This document shows, piece by piece, positions 1 to 10,690 of a DNA stretch of 64,000 nt. Every line of letters starts with the position of its first letter. Position 1 is the stretch's first letter. Source of the stretch: Curvularia sp. ZM96 (lineage: Eukaryota; Ascomycota; Dothideomycetes; Pleosporales; Pleosporaceae). The position numbers were made by a program, and so were the translations under genes. The DNA is taken from the NCBI GenBank assembly GCA_022457065.1, contig JAJGBQ010000002.1:5208001-5272000 (forward strand). Reading direction: 5' to 3'. The notes beneath the pieces are model-generated. The model saw only the letters and a program-made list of their open reading frames with translations. It ran no database searches and was not told the origin of the DNA.

Positions 1-461
1 GCTACGCAGGGAATAGTATTAGATAGCAAAGCTATAATGCACTTTCGCTAAGACTACTATAACGTATATAATAACCGCCGTTTAGTTATAAATCTACTAC
101 TTTAGTTCTATATCTTTTATATTGCTTAAACTATGTCTGCTTTTAAGCTCTCTAGACTTTCGACTAAGGATGTGCTCCCGCTCTTAGGTCTTTCTATTAT
201 TACATTCTCTCGCTCTACTAGTTTTAATAGCAGCTACCTTTACACTTCTAAGCTTCCCTTAATATTATGTATATTATGCTAATTATTTCTAGTAAAACGC
301 TTTCTAACATGACCCTTGTTATTAAATACTCTACCTTAATACCTCTCATGTTCTCTCTGGCGAGAATGGCTATTCTCTTTAATAAAATCTTAGAGAGTCT
401 TCTCGGGTCTCCAGGCTATAGGCATGTTTAGACACTTTAAATTAGGTAGGCACAGACTATC
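1..461. other. AT-rich RIP-degraded DNA, no gene seen
   Basis: This stretch is AT-rich with stops in every frame and strong TpA excess. I see no recognisable coding frame, RNA or repeat end. It is most likely old transposon sequence altered by repeat-induced point mutation. Confidence 0.6.
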
Positions 462-588
462 TGTAAGCAGTTGTAGATGTAAGAAGTATTGTGTATTCTC
501 GTGTGTATCATGATAGGAGCAAGTTTAAATACAGTGTTATTAGTTAGTGGGCAACCACGTGACCATACAGGGTACTTCTAGGCTTACA
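462..588. mobile_element. Solo-LTR-like short element, copy 1
   Basis: A 127-bp insertion begins TGTAAGC and ends GCTTACA, and is flanked on both sides by the 5-bp direct repeat CTATC (457-461 and 589-593). A second copy lies at 19996-20117 with a different 5-bp duplication. TG..CA ends with a 5-bp target duplication are what a solo LTR leaves, so a very short LTR (TRIM-like) is the best reading. A MITE with 7-bp inverted ends and 5-bp duplications is the alternative. No internal coding sequence is present. The same motif, GTTTAAATACAG, is seen in both copies. Confidence 0.7.
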
Positions 589-1070
589 CTATCAATAAAT
601 ACTCGAAATTATAGCGATAAGTCTTCGCAAATTGCGTTAAGTTTGTTATTTACTCTAACCTACGCTTATATATAGGTATGAATTCACGAGATGACTCGTG
701 TTAGAATAAAGCTAACTAGATAACTATAGCTTTAAATTTAGCATCGGTCTAAGTACTAAGAGTAGCAAGCAAGTGGGTCGCAGAACTACCCTATGCCCCT
801 TTGTAGATAGTTAGAAATATCTATAATATAATGTCTAGCATGTATGTAATTAACTAATACTATATAAAATTTGTTAGATAAAAATATATATAGTATATAG
901 TTAGCACTAAAGCATCTATAAACCTACTCTAACAAGAATTAGTTTAACTCACGACGATTTTTCTTCCTAATACCCCGCAATTTGCTACCTATCTCTTCAT
1001 AATATAGGTAGCGTCGTTTCTGCTCGCTCACTTCTAGCACGTAAAGATATCCTAACAAATTTATTAGTTA
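589..1070. other. AT-rich RIP-degraded DNA, nothing recognised
   Basis: AT-rich sequence with frequent TAG/TAA in all frames. No feature was recognised other than the flanking elements. Confidence 0.5.
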
Positions 1071-1211
1071 AAGTCCGTCCCTATGTAATAAAACAACCCG
1101 TGAGCTAAAAATAACTAATTAGATTATAAGGGCCGTAGAGAAGTCTATAATCCTTACGATCTGATTAGTTATTTTTAGCACCTAGAATCTTTTATCACAT
1201 CGGGACGGACG
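1071..1211. mobile_element. MITE-like inverted-repeat element, about 141 bp
   Basis: The two ends are imperfect inverted repeats of about 50 bp. The left arm starts AAGTCCGTCCC and reaches GCTAAAAATAACTAAT. The right arm read in reverse starts CGTCCGTCCC and reaches the same GCTAAAAATAACTAAT. TTA stands on both sides (1068-1070 and 1212-1214), which would be a 3-bp target duplication of PIF/Harbinger type. There is no coding capacity. The superfamily is inferred only from TSD length. Confidence 0.6.
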
Positions 1212-1550
1212 TTACCTCAGTACTTGCTTACACCCTAAAAATCAAGGATAAAAAGAAGATAGTGCGTAACAGACTCCGTGTAATAACTAGGATAGAATGC
1301 TAAAAGGCTAGATATTAACAAACAATTAGGCATAACATTCTAGCTTAAGAATCGCCCTATATACCTGCTAAAGCATAATAGAGTACTAATAACTTTTAGT
1401 TGTTTTAATAGTACATTAGACCGTGAAAACCTCTATATATTTCTAGTGCTATGCTGTATTATAACGCTTGCTTCTAGCTATCTTAGCATTGTAGCACAAT
1501 ATTAGAAATTAGGAATAGAATTGTAACGCTAGTATAAACTTGCTGATCTA
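1212..1550. other. AT-rich RIP-degraded DNA, nothing recognised
   Basis: AT-rich sequence between the small inverted-repeat element and the mariner element. No coding frame is recognisable. Confidence 0.5.
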
Positions 1551-2899
1551 CAGCCACGCGTCAAAAGTTTTGCAAGTGAAGCTACCCCACCAAACCCCCA
1601 CTCCCCACCACCACTTTTTTGAATGCCTCCCACCAACGCTACACTGCACCAATTCGGACGCCAAATGTCTCAAAATACTCGCCGTCGCCCAAATATGACG
1701 ATAGGCGAGCGAAATATCGCGATCGGCATGCTGATTGGTGGTTGCAGCGCGACTGAAGTCGCTGCTAGGTTCTCGCGCGCCACCTCCACCATCACCCGCC
1801 TCCACCAAAAGTACTCCTCCACCCACACAACTTCAGATAAACCTCGCAGCGGCCATCCAACGATACTATCGAGACATCAGAAGAAGTTAATCTTCCGTAC
1901 AGCACGTCGAGCGCCCAAAATTAAGTACAAAGACCTCGTCGAAGTCGCGACTATAGTGCAACCTGACGGCACACTTTCACGCCCACCCAGCAAGTCCACG
2001 CTTTACCGTATGCTCCGCAAACTTAATATAGTTAAATATCGCTGTAAAAAGCGTCCAAAGCTAACGCCACAGCATGCCTAGAAGCGCCTACAGTTTGCTA
2101 GACGTTATCGTTACTTTGCTTGGCGTCGCCGGACAGTGAAGTTCTCGGACGAGTGCTCTATTCAGAAGAGTTCTCACCAAGAACAAGAGTGGTGCTTCAG
2201 ATATCTAGAAGAAAAATAGAGATCCCGTATAATTACTCAAGTAACTACTAGAAAAATCAAGTCACAGATAGTGTGGGGGGCTATATGGTTAGATGAACGC
2301 GGGCGTGGTCGGCGCAGTCCACTCGTGATCATGGAACGCGATTCTAATGCCTCTAGAGGTGGCTACTCCAGCCAAAGTTACATTCAAGTCCTTCGTCAAG
2401 GTCTTCTACCGTCATATAGAACTTCGCAGCTATTCATGCAGGATAACGCGCGCATACACACGTCTAGAGTCGTCCGGACTTTCCTTGCTAATCACCAGAT
2501 TAGAACACTTGACTGGCCAGCATACTCACCCGATCTCAACCCTATCGAGCACCTCTAGTGGCAGCTAAAACGACGCATGAACAAATTCTATCCACAATAT
2601 AACAATTACAGCCAAACTCAGGAGCAGTAGGATGGCTTTTGTCATGCTTTAAAAGACTGCTGGCGGAGGATACCCCATAGACAGATCGAACAGCTAATTC
2701 TGTCAATGCCGCGCCGCCTCGCGGCTTATAGAGCTACACGGGGGTGGCAGACAAAGTACTAGTACTCAGGATAATATTACATATCTCAAATTCAAATTCT
2801 ATGTTGTTTTGGTGGAGTTATCACCTGTTTTGTCATGGCTGTTCAGTTTTGGTGATGGTGGGGTTTCGGCTGAATTGCAAAACTTTTGACTTAGTACTG
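1551..2899 (+). mobile_element. Tc1/mariner-family DNA transposon, 1349 bp
   Basis: The element sits between two TA dinucleotides (1549-1550 and 2900-2901), the target duplication of Tc1/mariner transposons. Its ends read CAGCC.. and ..ACTG, and both ends carry the same inverted 16-mer GTCAAAAGTTTTGCAA (1560-1575, and reversed at 2875-2890). It contains one transposase reading frame with four internal stops. Its base composition is much less AT-biased than the flanks, so it was inserted after most of the RIP damage around it or escaped it. The transposase is inactivated, so the copy could move only in trans. Confidence 0.9.
1623..2762 (+). pseudogene. Tc1/mariner transposase (DD34E type), broken by stops
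   Basis: This was a cut-and-paste transposase acting on its own inverted repeats. One frame runs through with TAG codons at 2079, 2217, 2556 and 2628 and a natural stop at 2760. The N-terminal part (to about residue 150) has the paired helix-turn-helix layout of Tc1 proteins. The catalytic part shows FSDECS (first Asp), MQDNARIHTS (second Asp) and DLNPIEHL (catalytic Glu 34 residues later). The start ATG at 1623 gives the usual N-terminus, and an internal ATG at 1665 is possible. Several of the stops replace Trp or Gln seen in relatives, as expected of RIP. A related broken copy lies at 42456-43560 on the other strand. Confidence 0.88.
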
Positions 2900-2901
2900 T
2901 A

Positions 2902-3412
2902 TATAAAGAGTCTTGTGCTACTATCTTGTGTTCATACATACCACGAATTAGAAGATTGTTACTCGAAAGCATTATGCGCGCCATATATCTCGTGAGTTAA
3001 ATAATAATAGTAATACCCTTTCTAACAAGAGGCAGGAGTTTACTGCTAATAAGCCGCTTCTAGATTAGACCCAGGCTAAAATAAGAGAAGAAGAGGTACG
3101 ATGAGTAGCTTAACTAAGATTCTGCTAACTCTTAGCAGCTTATCTTGACTGTAAAAGCTTTTCTGTGCCTACTCGCAAGGGCGGAACCTAAGTATCTAGA
3201 ATATATCTAGCTAAAGCTTCTACTACATAGGCTTTCTTTTAATCGCGCTTCGAATTTCTCTACACAAGCTACACAGCCTAGGCGCCTATCGCATCTAGCC
3301 ATAGCTAATATTCAACCCTCCACTACTTTCCTCCATACTAGCAGCTCCTAACTAGAAATAGACAAAGATAGCAACTCCTTTAATACTACACTAGAAGACC
3401 ACTTTTCTTATA
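2902..3412. other. AT-rich degenerate DNA, nothing recognised
   Basis: AT-rich DNA between the mariner and pogo elements. It has GAAGAAGAGG-type coding texture in places but no frame that I can follow or identify. It is probably an old repeat that pogo A1 later entered at the TA at 3411-3412. Confidence 0.45.
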
Positions 3413-3478
3413 ACGTGGTTCACAAGCGAGTCGCTCACCCAAGCGAGTCGCTCACGCCCCACCAGCGCGTCGACTTCG
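3413..3478 (+). repeat. Left TIR of A1 with two 17-bp tandem units
   Basis: The 66 bases match the reverse complement of 5193-5258 exactly. After ACGTGGTTCAC come two units of AAGCGAGTCGCTCAC, 17 bp apart. Duplicated subterminal units are likely transposase-binding sites (inference). Confidence 0.93.
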
Positions 3479-3493
3479 ACACTACAACGCGAA

Positions 3494-5139
3494 ATGCCAC
3501 AACAACGTAATTATCAATCAACTTATCCTGAATCAGATCTTCAGCTTGCTCTTTTTGATATTCAATCACAACGTGTTCAAAGCCAAAGACGTGCTGCAGC
3601 TATCTATAACGTGCCTCAAAGAACTCTATCTGACCGACGCGCTGGAAAGCGCCCCCGACGCGACTGCGTACCGAAGTCGAAGCGCCTTAATAAGCTAGAA
3701 GAGGAGGCTATACTTAAGCGTATTCTTGAGGAGTCTACAAGAGGATTTGCGCCTACAAAGGCTGACGTTCGAGTAATGGCTGATAAACTGTTGCATGAGC
3801 GCGCTAGTAACCCTGTTGGCAAGAATTGGGTTGATAACTTTGTTAAGAGGACTCCTGAGCTCCGGACGCGCTGGAGTCGTCCCTATGATCACCAGCGAGC
3901 CGCCTGCGAGGACCCAGCGGCTATCCAGCGCTGGTTCGACTTAGTCCAGGCGACAAAGCAGAAGTGGGGTATTGTGGACGACGATATCTACAACTTTGAC
4001 GAAACTGGCTTTATGATGGGCAAGATTTTATCACAGTTAGTTATCACAGGCTCAGAGGGATCAGGCAAAAGAAGCGCGTCCAGCCAGGCAACCGTGAGTG
4101 GGTTACTGTGATCCAAGGCGTGGGCGCGTCGGGTCGCCGGCTACCCCCCTTCGTTATCTTTGCGGGCAAGGTGCTTATCGACGTCTGGTTTGAGAATCTA
4201 CCTACTGACTGGGTACTTGAAGTCAGTCCTAATGGCTGGACAAACAATCAGCTTGCGCTTACCTGGTTAGAGCACTTCGATACCCATACGAAGAGCTGCA
4301 CTATGGGTGGATATCGACTGCTGATTATTGACGGCCATGAGAGCCACTGCTCTGTTGATTTTCAAGATCTTTGCAAGGAGAAGAATATTATTCTTCTCTG
4401 TATGCCCGCCCACTCGTCTCACCTGTTGCAGCCCCTTGATGTCGCCTGCTTCTCGCCGTTGAAGCGCAAGTACGGCGACTCGATCTCAGGCTTGGCACGC
4501 AACCACACCAGCTATATTACTAAGGATACCTTCCTACCAGCCTTTAAGACTGCTTTTGAGCAGTCTATCACAAAGGAGAACATTCAGGCTGGCTTTAGAG
4601 GTGCTGGTCTAGTCCCACATGACCCACAGGCTGTGCTATCAAAGCTTGACGTGGTGGTGCAGACACCAGTACAATCGCCGCGACGGGTAACCGCCTGGGA
4701 GGCGCAGACACCACGCAACGCGCGCGAAGTCGAGGCGCAAAGTACTCTTATTCAACAGAGAGTAAGAAACCGCCCTGGGTCTTCTGCAAGTTCTCTTGAT
4801 GAAAAGATTGCTCAGTTGAGTAAAGGGGCTCAGCAAATAGCACATGAGATGACGCTTATGAGAGAGGAAGTAGCTGCTCTTCGAGAGGCTCTAAATACAG
4901 CAAACAAGCGTAAGAGCCGCAAGCGACGATATGTACGGACAGACGAGACTCTTACTGTTGGTGAGGTACAGGATTTATTAGCTGAACAGGCGAGTAGCAG
5001 TCGTGGTGATGGCGAGAGTGCGTCGAAGAGGGTGCGAGGAGAGAGGCGCTGCGGGCGTTGCAAGCAGACTGGACACAACGCCCGTACCTGCGTAGTTGAA
5101 ATCGATAGTGCTAGTGATAGTGATAGATCTAAGGAGTAA
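3494..5139 (+). pseudogene. Pogo/Fot1-like DDE transposase, single frameshift
   Basis: This is a transposase of the pogo branch of Tc1/mariner: psq/CENP-B type DNA-binding N-terminus, DDE_1 catalytic core and a C-terminal zinc knuckle. The first frame (3494-4111) covers the helix-turn-helix region (about residues 28-52, NVPQRTLSDRRAG) and the first catalytic Asp in NFDETGF. The second frame (through 5139) has LLIIDGHESH (second Asp), HLLQPLDVACF (third Asp), a coiled segment, and CGRCKQTGHNARTC (Cx2Cx4Hx4C). The frames are offset by one missing A at 4067-4070, where A2 and A3 have five A residues and A1 has four. No other stop interrupts either half. About 548 residues are encoded overall, normal for Fot1-like proteins. 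As written it yields a truncated N-terminal protein that keeps the DNA-binding part. Confidence 0.9.
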
Positions 5140-5192
5140 ATTGGCTTATTACGATTTTTAATATACTGTGATTAATAGCTGTGATAATGTTG

Positions 5193-5258
5193 CGAAGTCG
5201 ACGCGCTGGTGGGGCGTGAGCGACTCGCTTGGGTGAGCGACTCGCTTGTGAACCACGT
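5193..5258 (-). repeat. Right TIR of A1
   Basis: Perfect inverted copy of the left TIR, ending CCACGT before the TA target duplication at 5259-5260. Confidence 0.93.
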
Positions 5259-5260
5259 TA

Positions 5261-5690
5261 ATACTATAAGTATAAATGCGGACATACTAGACAGGCATAG
5301 TAAAGATAATAGCGATACATTATAGGTTATACCGCCTAAGCCTCTATCGTACCTAGCTAACGTTAATAGCCGACCGTCCACATCTCCTACGTGCGCTACA
5401 CTCTTAGAGGTCCTAGATTAACACTAAGACAACTAAGGTAAATATAGCCACTCTTCCTGTAATAATATAGACGTTAATGCGGAAATACTAGACGCATAAC
5501 CTATAGCTAGTAACTTAAATATAGCGATAATAAATGTCTTAGATAATATACTAGAAACTCTATGCCTAACTCCCCTAATAGAACGCCATACCTTAGTGAC
5601 ATCTTCTAAAAAATTCTTAGTATAGAATATAAGCCTAGTACACGACAGTAGATATATATAGTCGGCGTCGTCGCCTCTACTCACTTAATA
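5261..5690. other. AT-rich degenerate DNA, no gene
   Basis: RIP-type sequence. The motif ATGCGGA/GAATACTAGAC-like text occurs twice (about 5276 and 5478), hinting at an old internal duplication. No frame is identifiable. Confidence 0.4.
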
Positions 5691-7180
5691 CTTTTAAACT
5701 TTTAAATAGCTTAACTCTTAGTATAGAGGTACTTTTAAGCACGGTCTTTAGAATTTAAACTAGATTATTAAGCTTAGGGACTATTTTTTGCGAATAGACG
5801 CCGTAAGCTTTATACATTCCTTACGCTGTCAATGTAGCTAGAGTGGCCTTTAGTACCGCCCTCTACTAAGTAACCTAGTGACTAGCTCTATAGTAGAAAA
5901 AAACGCTTAAAAGCCTCCACTATGCTAAGATAACTAAGAAGGACACTATTATAGGCCCTATTAGACTTAGAATAGTAAGGATCTTCCTTTACTACTATAT
6001 AGAGTAAAAGGTCCTTAATATACGGACTAATTATAAAATAACATATCTACGATCTTAGGGTAAGGATGTGCTAAGCATCGTAATAGACCTAACCTTAAAT
6101 AATATCTATAGCTATAATAACGAACTAGTTAGTCGACTAGTTAGTAAGCAGCGCTAAGAGAGTCTGAAAACGCATAAGACGATAGGTAAAAGGTAGTCCT
6201 TCCTAGCGGCTTACCTTAGGATTAGAATTCTTTTAACTTACGATCTAATCCTTGAAGCTTACATGTAAGATTTAAATTACTTACTTTAGGTATAAGTACT
6301 AAAACTCGCTAACAATATATATAGAAATAAAAAGAATTTTATAAAGAAGATAATAGTAGCGCTTATAATATATATTATAAATGTGTATTCTTAGGGAATC
6401 TAAATTAATAGAATAGTAGGACCTCTTGTTAAAAGTATAATAGAAGGTACTCTACCTATATCTTAGCTAGAAGTAGAGGTATTAACTATTATTAACGGGT
6501 ATAAACAAAACGAGGAGAAAGAGTACTATTATATAGAATATAAATAGCAGTTCGTAGACCCCCTAAAGGGCTTTATACGCGTTCTCTTAGTATAAGGTTT
6601 AGAAGAGTTAAAGATACTCTTAATTAACGTCCCTATCTTAGTAGTAAGAAACCCCCTGTCTAGAGGTGTAATTACTCCTAAATCGTCTCTATTTTAGTCT
6701 CTATTCTAAAACTAACTTCTACCTATACTAATATAATCTATAGTTACTAAACTATATACTACTATATCGTAATAAGAAAATTACGATAGTCGTAGCCTTG
6801 TTATTAATTATTATGTGCGTAGCATTTCGTAGTCCCTTAATTTTAAGCCTTGCTTAACTTATACAAAGATCTTATTCTAATATCGCTCTCTATATAACGG
6901 AAAACCTAGTAAGCTAGAATTAGTTAATAAAAGCGCACGGTCAGTAGATATCCTAGCATGACGCTTAGTTTAATTAGCCGATGCTGGCTCACTAGGTCTT
7001 CCACTACACGTAGAGGGATAGTAACCTTTAAAGATAGTAGACTATAAATCTATCTTACGAATAAACGCTCTTTAGCTATTAGAGTGCCTAGCCGCCTACG
7101 TCGTAATATCTAGCAGTTTTGCTGCGCTACCGCACCTGCGCTAAGTAATAGGCGTAAGGTAGGCGGAACTCTATTTCTAA
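5691..7180 (+). pseudogene. RIP-destroyed coding frame, family not recognised
   Basis: Read in one plus-strand frame (codon starts at positions equal to 2 modulo 3), this 1.5 kb translates continuously if the many TAG, TAA and few TGA codons are read through. Between them the text looks like protein, for example VDPLKGFIRVLL, VVRNPLSRGVITPKS and LNFKPCLTYTKILF. Several conserved-looking aromatic and charged runs persist, and the frame stays constant, so it is a former gene or transposon ORF of at least 490 codons. I do not recognise the family. Leu (CTA/TTA) and Ile (ATA) are greatly over-represented, as RIP produces. No start or natural end can be assigned. Confidence 0.5.
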
Positions 7181-7650
7181 CTCTCTAAACAGAACGCAAG
7201 ACTGAAGTTAGTAAGTTAAATAATTACTATTAAAAGAAATAGCAAATGCGCTAAGCTAACTTAAGGGTATTGATACTTGGAAATTGCTTACTAATACCTA
7301 TAACAGGTTTCTAGGAGCTACTACCTAGAAAGATCTTTAGTAATGAGCCGTACGCTTAGATATCTTATATTAACCTGGCGCTTTTATTTACTAAGTATAC
7401 TATAAGGGTTATACTTATATAACTCTATTTTCTTGCCTACTTAGCTCGCTCGTATATAATCGCTCGCTATCTCTCCGTTAATATAATAACCTTCTCTCTT
7501 ATTTCTTTCTCTATAACCTGCTAAGCACTACTATATGTGGCTATCTACAAATAGTCTATATAGAGAGTTTTATTAATATAACTTATTGATTTAAATATAA
7601 AATTTAACTTTATTTTTTAAGTATCGATTAAGGTCAAGATTAGAGTTCTT

Positions 7651-7950
7651 CTAATCTTCCTTATCTAGCTTAAGTAATATTTTTTTTAGATTTAGTAGAA
7701 ATTTTGTTTTAGCTTCTGTAAATACCCTGATCACACTATAGATGTCGTTACTATAATCTCTTATTAGCCTCGAGTAATTGTTACTAAGCTCTAATGTAAT
7801 TAGACTTTCTAGAAGTATTTCTTGTATTTGGCTCCTGTTGTTAATAATTGCGAATGTACCTGTCGAGAAACGCTCTAGAACCTTGAATTGTAATAGGGAA
7901 CGTATAGACAAGCTCTTAGAGGGAAATAGATTCTAGTTTTTAAGTCTTAA
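7651..7950 (-). pseudogene. Degenerate minus-strand coding fragment, unidentified
   Basis: An open minus-strand stretch of 86 codons ends at 7651 and continues upstream past one TAG. The text (SLLQFKVLERFSTGTF, then a leucine-rich helical stretch LLNLKKILLKLDKED) looks like real protein but does not match a family I know. It lacks an ATG start and is embedded in RIP DNA, so it is treated as a relic rather than a small gene. Confidence 0.35.
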
Positions 7951-8916
7951 CGTCCTTAGTGTATTGTGAAAAGGTAATAAGATCTTTATTAGTAAGTTAA
8001 AGTCTTGGCTTACCTAGAGGTCTATAGTCTTGCTATCTTACCGCTTACTATAGGTGAAGTCTACGAGCGTAGTGCAAGAATGTAGGATCTTCCTAAGTGT
8101 TTGTCTTAATATTTTCGCGTTAGGTAACGCTAATAGTAATAAGTTATTTAATCTTAGTTAAAACGTCGATCTTATAAGTCTGTTATCTCGTTATAAATAA
8201 GTAATAGGTGCTATCCGCAACGACCTAAGGGATAGTAAGCTAAGTACCTTAGCTAAGTCGCACACTAAGTAGGAAAGACCTTCTAGACTAAGCTCTTAGA
8301 CGTTGCGCAAGAAGGATACTTTTATAAAAGATGTAGTAATCTTTGGCATTATTAGTGTCTAAAAAGGCTCTTTCGGGGGCAAAACTATCTAGGAATACCT
8401 ATTAGTCGGATATTGTCGTCTATTAAAGTAATCTTAAGTCTTTCTAACTTTAGTAGGTGGGATATTAGTAGTGTAACTAAGGCTCTTCTATAGGTAATTT
8501 GTTTAGACTAAGCTTCCTTAACTTGTAACGTTATATTAAGGTGTAGGAGATGTCGAGTTAATAAAGAAACAAAGCTATTTAGATATTACACGTCTCTATA
8601 AAGGTAGCCCTCTGTTATATAGATACGCCGCACTCGATATGCTAGCTTCTTATTAGAAAGCACTGTTTTTAAAAACATAGCGACATGCTAACCGTTAGTA
8701 TAGAACTCCTCGTAAAGCACATCTTATGTAATATTGTGAAATTGACGGATATAGCACTGACTTAGAAGATTAGTTCGTGTTAAGAACGAAAATATAATAT
8801 AGAGAAGTTTATATAGAAGGGCAGTTATTACAGAAGGCGATCCTAAAACTAAACGAGTATCTATGGTAGGATTTTATAATTAATTTGATTTAAATACAGA
8901 TTGCGGCTTCGTAGCA
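7951..8916. other. AT-rich RIP DNA, nothing recognised
   Basis: Stops fall in all frames and no repeat ends or RNA genes are visible. The sequence is consistent with further remains of the neighbouring minus-strand relic. Confidence 0.4.
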
Positions 8917-9560
8917 GCAGTGTTTCTAGAAGCAGAACGTTTCTAGGAGTAGGGTGTTTCTAGAAGTAGAGCGTTGCTAGAAAGTTAACAAATTCTTAAA
9001 AGTTAGACTATATTAGATATTTCCTAGATAGTATAGCGTTTCTAGGAGCAGAGCGTTTCTAGGAGTAGGGTGTTTCTAGAAACGCTATACCATCTAGGAA
9101 ATATCTAATATAACTAGCCTAACTTTTAAGAGTTTATTGACTTTCTAGCAACGCTCTGCTCCTAGAAACACCCTACTCCTAGAAGCGTTCTGCTTCTGGA
9201 AATGATCTGCTTCTGGAAATGCTCTGCTTCTAGAAACCCTATGCTCTTAGAAACCCTATATAGCCTGACTTTTAAGTATTTATCTACTTTCTAGAAGCGC
9301 TCTACTTCTAGAAACACCTTACTTCTAGAAACGCTATACTATCTTATATAGCCTAACCTTTAATTATTTATTTACTTTCTAGAAACACTTTACTCCTAGA
9401 AACTCTCTATACTCTCTACTATAGTCGTAGAGCGTTTCTAGCGTAGCATTTCTAGGAGTCGGGCGTTTCTAGGAGCGTAGCATTTCTAGGAGCACGGCGT
9501 TTCTAAAAATTCTTTGCTCTCGTAAATACTCTGCTAATAGGAACGCCATACTTCTAGAAA
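8917..9560. repeat. Minisatellite of TTTCTAG-AGCAG type units, partly palindromic
   Basis: Short units of about 17-18 bp, such as GCGTTTCTAGGAGCAGA and GGTGTTTCTAGAAGTAGA, recur many times here on both strands. A longer block containing CCTAACTTTTAAG followed by ACTTTCTAG recurs near 9118, 9266 and 9352. The array covers about 640 bp and includes a large inverted repeat. It is not coding. Isolated units of the same kind continue to about 9775. Confidence 0.75.
8932..9193. repeat. Large inverted repeat, arms of about 115 bp
   Basis: The left arm 8932-9044 and the right arm 9077-9193 are inverted copies with few differences. They share GCAGAACG, GAGTAGGGTGTTTCTAG, GCGTTGCTAGAAAGT and ATTAGATATTTCCTAGAT. 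The spacer is about 30 bp and also consists of minisatellite units. Single-stranded DNA or RNA from here could fold into one long hairpin. Confidence 0.8.
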
Positions 9561-9585
9561 CGCCATGCTAAAGTCCTACTTGGTG

Positions 9586-9698
9586 TAACGAGAAACCTTG
9601 CATGCTAAAAACGACTAATAAGACCGCAAGAATAATAGATTTTCTAACATAGCGCTATGTCTTATTAGTCGTTCTTGGCCGACTAGGTTTCTTATCAT
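9586..9698. repeat. Small fold-back element
   Basis: Arms of about 38 bp face each other. AACGACTAATAAGAC (9610-9624) is matched exactly by GTCTTATTAGTCGTT (9659-9673), and outside it GAGAAACCT faces AGGTTTCTT. No target duplication is evident. It may be a decayed MITE. Confidence 0.5.
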
Positions 9699-9984
9699 AC
9701 AGGGAGAGGACGTTACTAGAAACGCTCTACTCCTAGAAACGCCGTGCTTCTAGAATTGTTCTTTTTCTAGAAATATAGTAGTTTTAGGAATTAACCTTCT
9801 ATAACCTCTAACTTTATTAGACGTCGACATATAAGATAGTAGTAATTCTACTAGTGTATATGCTTTCTCTAGTCTTAAAGCGATACTTGTAGGACTAATT
9901 CGTGCTTAAGGCGTGGCGCTATAAGCTAATTTACGATTAGCTAGCTTGGTGGCAAAGCTTGACAAAATTAGTATATAACGAAAT

Positions 9985-10046
9985 AGGCTAACTAGTACGG
10001 CGTCTATACTAGTACCGTGCTCGTACTAGTCTACAAGCGTGCTAAA
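9985..10046 (-). repeat. Lone copy of the 15-kb satellite motif
   Basis: Read on the minus strand, this piece contains TAGCACGCTTGTAGACTAGT followed by ACGAGC and a CCGTACTAGT-type run. This is the core of the 77-bp tandem unit at 15006-15399. It shows that the satellite motif is also dispersed. Confidence 0.6.
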
Positions 10047-10690
10047 TCTACATAGGGGTCTTAGTTAAGAAGGATTTTCTACATACAAGTCTAGTAACTT
10101 GTACGGACTATTCTTGAAGTTAGACGCATTATACTATGTTAAATCCTCCCTATAACCTAACTATCTAACTAGCTGTATTAGCACGCCAAGTCTTCTTAGT
10201 TTATTACGGAGGGATGTTAGACCTATAAGGACGGACGTTATACTAAACGGTTAGCTATTAGTTAGCCAGGCTAACCGTTGTTTGGCTAACCGCTACTCGG
10301 TCTGTAGTTGTTTAGCTAGTTGTTGCTCGACTAGCTATTCATGTATGACCTGACAGTTATTCTATATCGCCTGTATCTAAAGAAGGTTATGATGAGGGAC
10401 GATAGAGGCTTAGCTATTACCTTAAGCGTCTATATTCCTAAGCGTTTAGCTATTAACATCTATATCGACATTCGTTTCTCTCTAACTTCCTAGGGTACGG
10501 AAGCGGTTTCTTAACTTAGCATTTTCGCCTCGAAGTATTCTGTTTTCTTATATAAAGCTCGCAACTTCTTCTGTTAGTTATCGAATTTCGCCTTTTAATT
10601 CGATTTCGTAGTCTAGCCGTCTTCTTTTCTAAATATACTCTTTAGGGTTATCGCTAGGGTTGGCTCTCTTTCTCGTTTTGGTATCTGCTA
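10047..10690. other. AT-rich RIP DNA with short GGTTAGC hairpins
   Basis: No gene. Around 10250-10330 the words GGTTAGC, GGCTAACCG and TTAGCTAGTTG alternate in both orientations and would form small hairpins. Otherwise it is degenerate. Confidence 0.35.

Larger units (their letters stand above)
3413..5258 (+). mobile_element. Pogo/Fot1-like transposon A1, 1846 bp, nearly unmutated
   Basis: The element is flanked by TA (3411-3412 and 5259-5260) and has perfect 66-bp terminal inverted repeats (3413-3478 and 5193-5258). Each TIR holds two tandem 17-bp units beginning AAGCGAG and followed by the block TCGCTCAC. The interior is GC-balanced with almost no RIP stops, unlike its surroundings. Copies A2 (54381-56226, same 1846-bp length) and A3 (61041-63258) belong to the same family but carry other TIR blocks. 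This is the youngest-looking family member in the window. Its only visible coding defect is one missing base in an A-run at 4067-4070. Confidence 0.93.

Noticed and set aside
2744..2995. ORFs across the right end of the mariner element
   Set aside because: They span the element's TIR and flank on both strands, so they are shadows created by low stop density.
8917..9560. Possible CRISPR array because of regularly repeated short words
   Set aside because: Repeats occur on both strands, spacers are not unique or of constant length, and the host is a fungus. It is a minisatellite.
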